45,535 nt of DNA from contig JAKAZT010000003.1 of the NCBI GenBank assembly GCA_021815695.1, positions 1 through 45,535 of the forward strand. Reading direction: 5' to 3'. Below are positions 1 through 8,165 of the stretch, one piece after another (the first letter of the stretch is position 1; each line of letters opens with the position of its first letter). Position numbers and translations under genes: made by a program. Source of the DNA: Pseudomonadota bacterium. Lineage in GTDB: Bacteria > Pseudomonadota > Gammaproteobacteria > Xanthomonadales > Rhodanobacteraceae. Under the pieces are notes generated by a model that saw only the letters and a list, made by a program, of their open reading frames with translations, was not told the DNA's origin and made no database searches.

Positions 1-406
1 TGGTGTCGCCGCGCGCACGCTCGCGCAGCCAGTAGTGATGCAGCGGCACGGCGTCGAATTCGACGCCGATCTGACCGAACGGATGGAAGTAGCGCTGCTG
101 CAGGCGCGTCCAGTCGACGAATTCGATGCCGAGCTTGAACGTGCCCCGGGTGGCGGCGACGAAGGCGTTCTCGTCGATCCCGAGCGAGCGGTTGAACTGT
201 TTGATCGGCGGAATCGTGGCCTCGCCGACGCCGATGCTGCCGATCTCCTCGGACTCGATCAGGTCGATCCGGCAGTTGCCGCGCAGCGCGTGCGCCAGCG
301 CCGCCGCGGTCATCCACCCGGCCGTGCCGCCGCCGACGATCACGATGCGGCGCAGGCGGCGGTCGCCCGGGTCCGGGGTGCCGTCAGGCCGGGTGCTGCT
401 GCTCAT
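1..406 (-). CDS. Tryptophan halogenase-like flavoprotein, N-terminal part (truncated by window edge)
   Basis: Only the first 135 codons are present; the rest lies left of base 1. The N-terminus carries a Rossmann FAD-binding loop of the tryptophan halogenase type, GGGTAGWM at residues 25-32, followed by a GVGEATIPP segment (60-67 region). A TFK lysine at about residue 91 stands where flavin-dependent halogenases have their catalytic lysine; that placement is from memory of PrnA/RebH and is moderately certain. The ATG at 406 follows a GGAGGG ribosome binding site. The gene begins 20 bases after the antiporter gene on the same strand. Halogenase-like genes of unknown substrate are known beside TonB-dependent carbohydrate loci in Xanthomonas and Caulobacter, which fits the glucan operon to the right. 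True tryptophan halogenation is not implied. Confidence 0.85.
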   Translation of the reverse strand, partial: MSSSTRPDGTPDPGDRRLRRIVIVGGGTAGWMTAAALAHALRGNCRIDLIESEEIGSIGVGEATIPPIKQFNRSLGIDENAFVAATRGTFKLGIEFVDWTRLQQRYFHPFGQIGVEFDAVPLHHYWLRERARGDT

Positions 407-426
407 CCGCGCCCTCCATTCCGGGG

Positions 427-1620
427 TCATCCATCACTTGGAGCGCCGGCGCGCAATCGCGGAGCCACCATCGGTACCGTCAGCATGGTGCTGGCCAGCG
501 CCATCAGCAGCAGCGCGGTGAAGGTAGCGCCGGTGATCAGGTTCCGGTCGAGCAGGATGTTGACGAAGATGATCATGATCAGCGCCTTGGTCTGCAGCAG
601 CCAGCCGATGATCCAGGCATCGCCCGGTGCCCAGCCGAGCAGCTTCCCCGCCAGCTTCACGCCGGCCAGCTTGCCGCCGACCGCGGCCAGCAGCAGCACG
701 GCGGCGGCGATGAACACCGCGCCGCTGCCCACCGTCCAGTTGGTGCGCAGCCCGGTCGACAGAAAAAACACCGGCATCAGCACCAGCAGCACGTGATGGC
801 GCAGCAGGTCCATGTGCCGCTGATCGAACCACTCGCGCTCGATCACCGCGCCGGAGAGAAAGGCCCCGACCATGAAATGCAGTCCCGACCGATCGGCGAC
901 CAGGCCGCAGACGGCCAGCCAGATCAGACCCACGTACCAGCGGTCCGCCTCGGGCAGCCAGCGCATCAGGCGACGAAACAGGTAGGCGGCCGGCGCGAAC
1001 AGCAGCAGGAAGGCGGCTTGCAGGCCGACGCGTTGCCAGTCGACCAGGATCAGCGCCAGTACGCCCCAGATCGCCACGTCGTCGAGGCTGGCGTAGCGCA
1101 GCACGCGCTGGCCCAGCGGCTCGCGCATGATCTGAAGTTTCTCCATCAGCAGCAGCAGGATCGGCAGTGCGGTCACCGCGCAGGCCATGCCGACGCCGAG
1201 CACGAACTGCCAGGGCGCCGCCGCCGCGCCGATCCAGCCGCCGCGCCAGGCCAGCAGACCGAGCGCGGCGATGCAGCCGAACAGCAGCGGCGTTCCCAGG
1301 GCGAGGCCGGCGGTGATGCCGCATTCGCGGCGCTGGACCCAGACCTGCTTCAGGTCGAGTTCGATGCCGGCGATCCACACGAACAGCATCACCGCCCACC
1401 ACGCGATGCCGTTCAGTGCCGCGATCACCGGCGGACTGAAGATCGAGGCGTAGACGTGCGGCAGCGCGGCGCCGAGGATGCCGGGGCCGAGCAGGATGCC
1501 GGTGAGGATCTGCACCACCACCAGCGGCGCGTAGTAGTCGGTGCGCGCGAGGCGCCAGATCAGATACGGCACTGCGAAGATGATCGTCATCGCGACCAGG
1601 AAAATGTCCGCACTGTTCAT
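427..1620 (-). CDS. CPA2/KefB-type cation:proton antiporter membrane protein
   Basis: The 397-residue protein is almost entirely hydrophobic, with about 10-12 predicted membrane segments. It resembles the membrane domain of monovalent cation:proton antiporter 2 proteins. Typical features are a [10 protein letters not shown] loop near residue 45 and a later segment ending in a [11 protein letters not shown] motif near residue 280. There is no C-terminal RCK/TrkA-N nucleotide-binding domain, so it is a short form. The ATG at 1620 was chosen because the protein then begins directly with a membrane segment; a longer in-frame extension reads into low-quality sequence. It precedes the halogenase-like gene on the same strand and may be cotranscribed with it. 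The transported ion is unknown. Confidence 0.83.
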   Translation of the reverse strand: MNSADIFLVAMTIIFAVPYLIWRLARTDYYAPLVVVQILTGILLGPGILGAALPHVYASIFSPPVIAALNGIAWWAVMLFVWIAGIELDLKQVWVQRRECGITAGLALGTPLLFGCIAALGLLAWRGGWIGAAAAPWQFVLGVGMACAVTALPILLLLMEKLQIMREPLGQRVLRYASLDDVAIWGVLALILVDWQRVGLQAAFLLLFAPAAYLFRRLMRWLPEADRWYVGLIWLAVCGLVADRSGLHFMVGAFLSGAVIEREWFDQRHMDLLRHHVLLVLMPVFFLSTGLRTNWTVGSGAVFIAAAVLLLAAVGGKLAGVKLAGKLLGWAPGDAWIIGWLLQTKALIMIIFVNILLDRNLITGATFTALLLMALASTMLTVPMVAPRLRAGAPSDG

Positions 1621-1879
1621 CACCGGCCTCGATGGCGCTGATCCGCGCAAGGATGGCTGAGCGTAGCGGAGGCACGCGCGCGCGTGGCGGAATGATCTTG
1701 CGCCGCAGCATGAAATAACGCGTCGCTGCGGCATGAATACGTATGCGGCCGTGGTCCGGCAACGTCGCCGCCGGCCTACCATGACGGCGCTGTCCCATCC
1801 GGCTTGATGCGCCAGCGGCGAACCGTCTGCATGCCCCGGTTGCCGCTCCGACACCCTCACGGTTTCGCGGGAGTTACCG
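1621..1879. promoter_or_regulatory. Divergent intergenic region upstream of glucan operon, with direct repeats
   Basis: This 259-base gap separates the minus-strand antiporter from the plus-strand GH13 gene and must hold both promoters. Two near-identical decamers, GCAGCATGAA (1705-1714) and GCGGCATGAA (1728-1737), lie 23 bases apart start to start. An 8-base perfect palindrome, ATACGTAT, follows at 1737-1744. This small AT-richer island is the best candidate for an operator, possibly for the LacI-type regulator at 9701-10810. No convincing -35/-10 pair was found. Confidence 0.35.
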
Positions 1880-3523
1880 GTGATCCGCTATCCCTCTGCC
1901 GCCTCGATCTTCTGCGCCGCCCTGCTGCTGGCCTCGGCCGTGTCCCCCGCCGTCTGCGCACGGACGCCTGCCGCGAACGCGCCGCAGACAGGCGCCGCGG
2001 CCAACCCGGCACACGGCCGGCCGGCGTCCGGCGTCTACTACGAAATCTTCGTGCGCTCGTTCGCCGACAGCAACGGCGACGGCATCGGCGATCTCGACGG
2101 CGTCACCGCGAAGCTCGATTACCTGCACTGGCTGGGCGTCAGCGGCATCTGGCTGATGCCGATCTTCCCCTCGCCGAGCTATCACGGTTACGACATCACC
2201 GATTACCGTGCGGTCAATCCGCAGTACGGCTCGATCGCGGATTTCGAGCGTCTGGTGGCCGCCGCGCACGCGCGCGGCATCCGGGTGATCATCGATCTGG
2301 TCGCCAACCACACCAGCAACGAACACCCGTGGTTCAAGGCCGCGCGCGATCCCGCGAGCCCCTATCACGACTGGTACCTCTGGGCGGGTCCGCACACCGA
2401 CCTCGAGGCGCGCAGTCCGTGGGGCGGACCGGTGTGGCGCACGCTGGGCGATCAGCACTACATGGGCATCTTCGATTCGCACATGCCGGATCTGAACTAC
2501 GCCAACCCGGCCGTGCGCAAGGCGATGATTTCGATCGGGCGCTTCTGGCTGAAGCAGGGCGCCGACGGTTTCCGTCTCGACGCCGCCAAGCACATCTTCG
2601 ACAAGTTCAAGAGCAACGATCACAGTCTGGCGATCATGGACAAGGACGCCGCGTGGTGGAGCGAGTTTCGCCGCGGCATCGATGCGGTCGATCCGCACGC
2701 CTATCTGGTCGGTGAGGTCAGCGGAAGTCACTCGCGTCTGCTGGCACCGTTTTTCAGACCGCTGAATGCGGTCTTCGACTTCCCGCTGGCGCCACGCCTG
2801 ATCGCGAGCGCCGCCGGCGAACGCGACGATCACCTCGGAGCGACCCTGGTGCACATCCAGAACCTCTATCGCGCGGCCGCCGGGCACTATGTCAGGGACG
2901 CGCCGTTCCTGAGCAACCACGATCAGGATCGGGTGATGAGCGACCTGCACGGCAACCTCGATCACATGAAGGTCGCCGCGGCGCTGCTGCTGACCCTGCC
3001 CGGCCACCCCTTCGTCTACTACGGCGAGGAGATCGGCATGCGCGGCGTCAAGCCCGACCCCGACATTCGCGAGCCGATGCGCTGGGACCGGAGCCGCACC
3101 GCACCCGGCGAGGCGACCTGGGAGGTTTCACCGATTCCCGCCGACGAGGACGTCTCGGTGGCAGCGGAGCGCGACGATCCGCACTCGCTGCTGTCGCGCT
3201 ACCGCGAACTGATCCAGTGGCGCAAGGAGATCGCGCCATTGCGCGACGGCGTGATCGCCGACGATCCGACCGGAAACCCGGCGCTGGCGGCATGGCGCCT
3301 GACCGACGCCGGCGGCAGCGTGCTGGTCGTGCACAACCTGTCCGGCACGGCGCACACGCTGACCCTGAAGCATCAGCCGGGGCTGCAGGTTGCCGGCCTG
3401 CTGCGCAGCACGCGTCCCGGCGCGACGCTGCGTGACGGGATACTCGAACTGCCGCCCTACACCTCGGTGGTCCTGACTGCACAGCAGGTCGCCGCGCGCG
3501 CCGGCGCTGCGCGGTCACCATGA
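1880..3523 (+). CDS. Exported GH13 alpha-amylase / alpha-glucosidase family enzyme
   Basis: A 547-residue protein with an N-terminal signal peptide (about 1-27). It is a GH13 (alpha-amylase superfamily) TIM-barrel enzyme hydrolysing alpha-glucosidic bonds. All conserved regions are visible: DLVANHTS (region I), GFRLDAAKH with the nucleophile D234, LVGEVSG with the acid/base E279, and SNHDQD with the transition-state stabiliser D348. An early YYEIFVRSFADSNGDG block is typical of oligo-1,4/1,6-glucosidase and periplasmic amylase subfamilies. The start is GTG at 1880, preceded by GGGAG at 1869-1873. It is the first gene of the glucan operon and its TGA overlaps the ATG of the GH31 gene. Exact specificity (amylase, maltodextrin glucosidase or isomaltosidase) cannot be read from sequence. 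Confidence 0.92.
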   Translation: MIRYPSAASIFCAALLLASAVSPAVCARTPAANAPQTGAAANPAHGRPASGVYYEIFVRSFADSNGDGIGDLDGVTAKLDYLHWLGVSGIWLMPIFPSPSYHGYDITDYRAVNPQYGSIADFERLVAAAHARGIRVIIDLVANHTSNEHPWFKAARDPASPYHDWYLWAGPHTDLEARSPWGGPVWRTLGDQHYMGIFDSHMPDLNYANPAVRKAMISIGRFWLKQGADGFRLDAAKHIFDKFKSNDHSLAIMDKDAAWWSEFRRGIDAVDPHAYLVGEVSGSHSRLLAPFFRPLNAVFDFPLAPRLIASAAGERDDHLGATLVHIQNLYRAAAGHYVRDAPFLSNHDQDRVMSDLHGNLDHMKVAAALLLTLPGHPFVYYGEEIGMRGVKPDPDIREPMRWDRSRTAPGEATWEVSPIPADEDVSVAAERDDPHSLLSRYRELIQWRKEIAPLRDGVIADDPTGNPALAAWRLTDAGGSVLVVHNLSGTAHTLTLKHQPGLQVAGLLRSTRPGATLRDGILELPPYTSVVLTAQQVAARAGAARSP

Positions 3524-5898
3524 AGGCGCACCTCGGTGCCACGATCCTGGGGACGCTCATGGCGATAGGGGCAACGACGAGCGCGGCCGCGGCGCCCGCA
3601 GGCGGCGCGACGACCGCGCAAGACGCGCCCGCGCTCGAGCTGACGGTCGTCCACCGTTACGGCTTCGACCTCAGGCTGGGCCAGGACGTGATCAGCCTGC
3701 GCTGGCTGGCACCGAACATCCTGCGCGTGCATTTCCTGCCGGATGCGCATTCGGGTCCGCGCACCGAGGTGTTGCAGGACGACGCGCCGTTCGGCCTGTA
3801 TCAGCCGCATACCCGCGATGACACCGGAGTCCTGGTGCAAAGCTCGCCCGCGATGCGCGTGAGCTGGCACGCGGAGCGGCTGGAAATCGCCAGCGCGTCG
3901 GGCCAGCGCCTGCTGACGCTGGACGACCTGCGCGCACTGGCCGCGGGCGAGGCGCAGCTCGCGGTCGGCGCCGACGCCCCGCTCTACGGCATCGGCGGCT
4001 ACAGCGCCTTCGACACCTCCGACGCCGGCCTGTTGCGCACCGGCACCTGGATGGCCAAGGCCGGAGCGCAGGGACATGCCGGCGCGCCGTGGGTGTGGAG
4101 TACGGCCGGCTGGGGCGTGTTGTTCGATACGCTTGGTGCGCGCTTCCGGATGCGGCATGGGCAGATTCGCGTGGACGGATTCTCCAGACCCGATATCGAT
4201 GCCTTCGTCATCGTCGGCCGTCCCGACGCGCTGTTCGCCGGCCTGCGCAGACTGAGCGGCGCGGCGCCGATGTTTCCCAAGTGGGCGATGGGCTTCACCA
4301 ACAGCCAGTGGGGCATCGACGAACAGCAACTGCTCGACATCGTGGCGACCTATCGCGCCCGGCACATCCCGATCGACAACTTCACGCTCGACTTCGACTG
4401 GAAGGCCTGGGGCGAGGACGACTACGGCGAGTTCCGCTGGAATACCGCCAAGTTTCCCGACGGCCCCAGCGGCAAACTCAAGGCCACGCTCGATCGCGAA
4501 GGCCTGCATCTCACCGGCATCATGAAGCCGCGCATCCACGTCGATACCGTGGAGGGCCGTTACGCCAGCGCGCACGATTTCTGGTTCCCGGGCGAAAAGC
4601 CCGCGCCGGATTATTTCTCGCACAAGCCGGTCGAGGATCTGGATTTCGACCAGCCCGCGGTGCGCGCCTGGTTCTTCAACCCCGTGCTGCAACACAGCTT
4701 CGAGACCGGTATCCGCGGCTGGTGGAACGACGAGGCCGACACCACGCCCGATGACACCCAGTTCATGAACATGCAGCGCGCGCTCTACGACGGTCAGCGC
4801 GCGCACTTCCCCGAACGCGTGTGGTCGATCAACCGCGACTTCTATCTCGGCGCGCAGCGCTACGCCTACGGCCTGTGGTCGGGCGACATCGCCACCGGCT
4901 TCGCCAGCATGGCCGCGCAGCGCGAGCGCATGCTCAGCGCGATCGATGTCGGCGCGATGCGCTGGGGCATGGACGGCGGCGGCTTTCATGGCCATCCGAC
5001 GCCCGAAAACTACGCACGCTGGATCGAGTTCGGCGCCTTCACGCCGATCTTCCGCGTGCACGGCGATCACGACGAACATCGCCAGCCCTGGGTCTACGGG
5101 ACGGTTGCCGAGGCCGCCGCCACCCGGGCGATGCGTCTGCGCTACGCGCTGATTCCCTACATCTACAGTTGCGAGTGGGGCCTGCACCGCACCGGCGTGG
5201 GCCTGGTCCGGCCGCTGACCTTCGCTTTCCCCGACGATCCGCAGGTGCGCAACGACATCAGCGCGTGGATGTTCGGCGACAGTCTGCTGGTGTCGCCGGT
5301 GGTCGAGCCGGGGCAGACCGTCAAGCGCATCTATCTGCCGGCCGGCACCTGGACCGACTGGTTCAGCGGCAAGGCGTACGCGGGCGGCCGGACGATCGAG
5401 CTGCCGATCGATGCTGCGACCTGGTCCGACATCCCGCTGTTCATCCGCCAGGGCGCGATCATTCCCACCCAGCCGGCGATGGACTACGTGGGCCAGAAGC
5501 CGCTGACCACGGTCACGGTCGATGTGTTTCCCGCGACCGCGCGCAGCACCTTCGACTACTACGACGATGCCGGTGACAGCTACGCCTACGAGCATGGCGC
5601 GTACTACCTGCAGCCGCTGTCGGCGCAGCAGCATGGCGACGGCGTCGAGATCGATCTCGGTGCCGCAACCGGCAGCTTCCGTCCGGCGCTGCGGACGTAT
5701 CTGTTCAGGGTCCACGATCTGGCCGCGGCACGTGTCGTGCGCGACGGACATGCGCTGACACGGGTCGGCGACCTGCAATCACTGGAACACGCAACGGGCG
5801 AGGGCTGGGCGACGGGCCACGACCGCTACGGCGCCGTGACCTGGCTCAAGCTCGACGCCACGCAGCCGCAGCGGCTTGCGCTCCTGCGGGCGCCATGA
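3520..5898 (+). CDS. Exported GH31 alpha-glucosidase-like enzyme
   Basis: A 792-residue protein with a signal peptide (about 1-24, ending in an AAAAPA stretch). The fold order fits GH31: N-terminal beta-sandwich, TIM barrel from about residue 245, then C-terminal beta domains. The nucleophile is D404 in GWWNDEAD and the acid/base D456 in WSGDI. The DGGGF...RWIEFGAF...FRVHG block near residues 485-515 is the GH31 signature. The family releases glucose from non-reducing ends, but some members act on xylose or galactose or transfer glucosyl units, so substrate is inferred from the locus. The ATGA junction at 3520-3523 indicates translational coupling to the GH13 gene. A second ATGA overlap links it to the next gene. 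Confidence 0.92.
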   Translation: MKAHLGATILGTLMAIGATTSAAAAPAGGATTAQDAPALELTVVHRYGFDLRLGQDVISLRWLAPNILRVHFLPDAHSGPRTEVLQDDAPFGLYQPHTRDDTGVLVQSSPAMRVSWHAERLEIASASGQRLLTLDDLRALAAGEAQLAVGADAPLYGIGGYSAFDTSDAGLLRTGTWMAKAGAQGHAGAPWVWSTAGWGVLFDTLGARFRMRHGQIRVDGFSRPDIDAFVIVGRPDALFAGLRRLSGAAPMFPKWAMGFTNSQWGIDEQQLLDIVATYRARHIPIDNFTLDFDWKAWGEDDYGEFRWNTAKFPDGPSGKLKATLDREGLHLTGIMKPRIHVDTVEGRYASAHDFWFPGEKPAPDYFSHKPVEDLDFDQPAVRAWFFNPVLQHSFETGIRGWWNDEADTTPDDTQFMNMQRALYDGQRAHFPERVWSINRDFYLGAQRYAYGLWSGDIATGFASMAAQRERMLSAIDVGAMRWGMDGGGFHGHPTPENYARWIEFGAFTPIFRVHGDHDEHRQPWVYGTVAEAAATRAMRLRYALIPYIYSCEWGLHRTGVGLVRPLTFAFPDDPQVRNDISAWMFGDSLLVSPVVEPGQTVKRIYLPAGTWTDWFSGKAYAGGRTIELPIDAATWSDIPLFIRQGAIIPTQPAMDYVGQKPLTTVTVDVFPATARSTFDYYDDAGDSYAYEHGAYYLQPLSAQQHGDGVEIDLGAATGSFRPALRTYLFRVHDLAAARVVRDGHALTRVGDLQSLEHATGEGWATGHDRYGAVTWLKLDATQPQRLALLRAP

Positions 5899-8165
5899 AC
5901 GGGCGCGCGCGCACCAGCGTCGCACGTCGCCGCGGCCGGGCGACGTGCATCGCGCTGGCACTGGCCGCCGCGGCATGCGCCGCGCCGGCAATCGCGCATG
6001 CGTCCGCCGCGCGCTCCGGGTTGGCAGCCTGGCATGCACGGCTCGCATGGCAGGGTCGCGCAGCGCGGATGACGCCGCTCGCGGGCGGTGCCTATCGGCT
6101 GCACACGCCGGCCGGCTCGCGCCGCATCGCGCCGCAGGCCTGGTCCGCCGACACCGCCAGTCCGCTGTTCGACGGCCTGTTCGCAATGGCGCAGTCCGAT
6201 CTGAAACTGGATTCAGTGCCGGCGATCCGCGATGCCGCCTACGATCATGGCGACGCGATCGCTTGCGCCTGTTTCATCGCGGGCAAGCAGTGGCCGTTCG
6301 TGTGGACGCGCGACCTGGCGTATTCGACCGACCTCGCGTTGTGGCGCTTCGATCCGGCGCGCGCGCGGCGCTCGCTGATGTTCAAGCTCTCCGGCGTGCG
6401 TGCACCCGGTGTGCCCCAGGGGCTTTACGTGGTGCAGGACACCGGTTCCGGCGGCAGCTGGCCGATCAGCACCGACCGCGTGGTGTGGTTCCTCGGCGCG
6501 CGCCACCTGCTCGGCGACCGCGCCTTCGCCGACACGACGTATCGTGCGTTGCGCGACACCCTGGCGCAGGATCGCGAGTACGCCTTCGATCCGGCCACGG
6601 GCCTGTATCGCGGCGAGACCTCGTTTCTGGACTGGCGCGAGCAGAGCTACCCGGCGTGGACCGCCAGCGACGTGCGCTTCATCGCGCAGTCCTATGCGTT
6701 GTCGACCAACGTGCTGCACTACGAGGCGCTGCGGCTGGCCGCGCGCATGGCCGCCGCACGCGGCGGCGACCCGACGCCGGGTTATGCGCAACAAGCCGCT
6801 GCGCTCAAGACGGCGATCAATCGCGGGTTCTGGAATCCGCGGGCGGGCATGTACATGAGCTATCTCGGCGGCGGCGATCCGCCGCTGCCGGTGGCCAGCT
6901 ACGATCTGCTGGGCGAGGCGCTGGCGATCACCAGCGGCGTGGCCGATCCGGCGCGCGCGCGACTGGCACTGGCGAATTATCCGACCTGGCCCGCCGGCAG
7001 CCCGGTGATCTGGCCCGAGCGCGCGGACCAGCCGATCTACCACAACCGCGCGATCTGGCCTTTCGTCAGCGCCTATGCGCTGCGCGCCGCGCGTGTGGTG
7101 AACGATCCGGCGCGCATCGCCCACGAGCTGCGCTCGATCCTGCGCGCCGCCGCGCTCAGCGGATCGAACATGGAGAACTTCGCGCTGGAGTCGTTGTCCA
7201 CGCACGTGCCCGGAAAGCTCGGCGGTCCGGTCGTCGATTCGCGCCGGCAACTGTGGTCGGTGGCGGGCTATCTGAACATGGTGACCGAAGGCGTGTTCGG
7301 CCTGACGGCAGATGGCCGCATCGAGCCCAAGCTGCCGGTGACGCTGGTGCCGATGCTGTTCGGCGATCGCCTGTCGATCACCCTGCGTACGCCGCAACAG
7401 CGCATCGTCCTGCTGCGACCGGCCACGCTCGCCGGCAATTTGCTGGTCGCTGCCAGCGTGCAGGTGCACGGCGCCGAGTCGCGCGTGCAGCTCGAGGCCA
7501 TCACGGTTCCGAATCCCCCGCTGCGCGAGGACGCGCCTGAATTCGCGCCGACCGCGCCGGCGGCTCCCGAGGTCGTGCGTTCCGGCGATCACTGGCAGGT
7601 GCGCGCCGCGCTGCCGGGCCTGCTCTACGTCGACGGCCGTCTGCACGGGTCCATCGATGGCGCGCTGGCGTTGCCGTGGACGCCGCTGCGCGAGTGCTTC
7701 AGCCTGACCCGGCGCGATGCGGCGGGTCTGCAGTCGCTGCCCGGTCCGGCGGCCTGTGTCGGCGATCGCGCGACGCTGACCGGGCCCTGGCCCCGCGTCT
7801 GGACCGCGCCGGACGCCGGAACCTATGTGCTGCGTCTGGATTACGCCAACGACCACGGGCCGATCAACACCGGCATCACCGCAGCGGTGAAACGGATCGT
7901 GGTGGAATGCGCGAATCGACCGCCGCAGACGTTGGCGATCGTGATGCCGCAGAGCGCGGGCGCGGCGCGATCGACCGAGGTCACCTTCAGCGCCCGCGCG
8001 GGGGCGCGATGTTCTTTCCGTCTGCGGCAGGGCTTCAACATGAGTTTTCTCGCGACCGCGGCGCATTACACCGGTGGCCAGGGCGGGGCGAGCGGGCCCG
8101 TGAACGCGGCCGACATCGGCGCATTGCTGATTTCGCGCCTGCCCGGCAGAGTCGCGAAGCCATGA
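5895..8165 (+). CDS. Exported (alpha/alpha)6-barrel glycosidase-like protein, family unassigned
   Basis: A 756-residue protein with an N-terminal signal peptide (about 1-36). It is helical in the middle and beta-rich at both ends, as in six-hairpin glycosidases. FVWTRDLAY around D140 resembles the substrate-binding WTRD block of GH15 glucoamylases and GH63 enzymes. Candidate catalytic acids are E249 in DWREQ and E375 in WPERADQP; these assignments are inference. The last 180 residues look like a separate beta-sandwich appendage. It lies between the GH31 enzyme and the sugar transporter, joined to both by ATGA overlaps, so a role in trimming alpha-glucans (debranching or glucoamylase-like) is likely. 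I could not place it in a named family. Confidence 0.75.
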   Translation: MNGRARTSVARRRGRATCIALALAAAACAAPAIAHASAARSGLAAWHARLAWQGRAARMTPLAGGAYRLHTPAGSRRIAPQAWSADTASPLFDGLFAMAQSDLKLDSVPAIRDAAYDHGDAIACACFIAGKQWPFVWTRDLAYSTDLALWRFDPARARRSLMFKLSGVRAPGVPQGLYVVQDTGSGGSWPISTDRVVWFLGARHLLGDRAFADTTYRALRDTLAQDREYAFDPATGLYRGETSFLDWREQSYPAWTASDVRFIAQSYALSTNVLHYEALRLAARMAAARGGDPTPGYAQQAAALKTAINRGFWNPRAGMYMSYLGGGDPPLPVASYDLLGEALAITSGVADPARARLALANYPTWPAGSPVIWPERADQPIYHNRAIWPFVSAYALRAARVVNDPARIAHELRSILRAAALSGSNMENFALESLSTHVPGKLGGPVVDSRRQLWSVAGYLNMVTEGVFGLTADGRIEPKLPVTLVPMLFGDRLSITLRTPQQRIVLLRPATLAGNLLVAASVQVHGAESRVQLEAITVPNPPLREDAPEFAPTAPAAPEVVRSGDHWQVRAALPGLLYVDGRLHGSIDGALALPWTPLRECFSLTRRDAAGLQSLPGPAACVGDRATLTGPWPRVWTAPDAGTYVLRLDYANDHGPINTGITAAVKRIVVECANRPPQTLAIVMPQSAGAARSTEVTFSARAGARCSFRLRQGFNMSFLATAAHYTGGQGGASGPVNAADIGALLISRLPGRVAKP

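Noticed and set aside
3457-5778. A 773-codon minus-strand frame opposite the GH31 gene
   Set aside because: Low-complexity antisense product; the plus strand encodes GH31 with intact catalytic residues.
7676-8161. N-terminal extension of the MFS transporter
   Set aside because: It overlaps the glycosidase-like gene and is Arg-rich; the ATGA start at 8162 fits the family.
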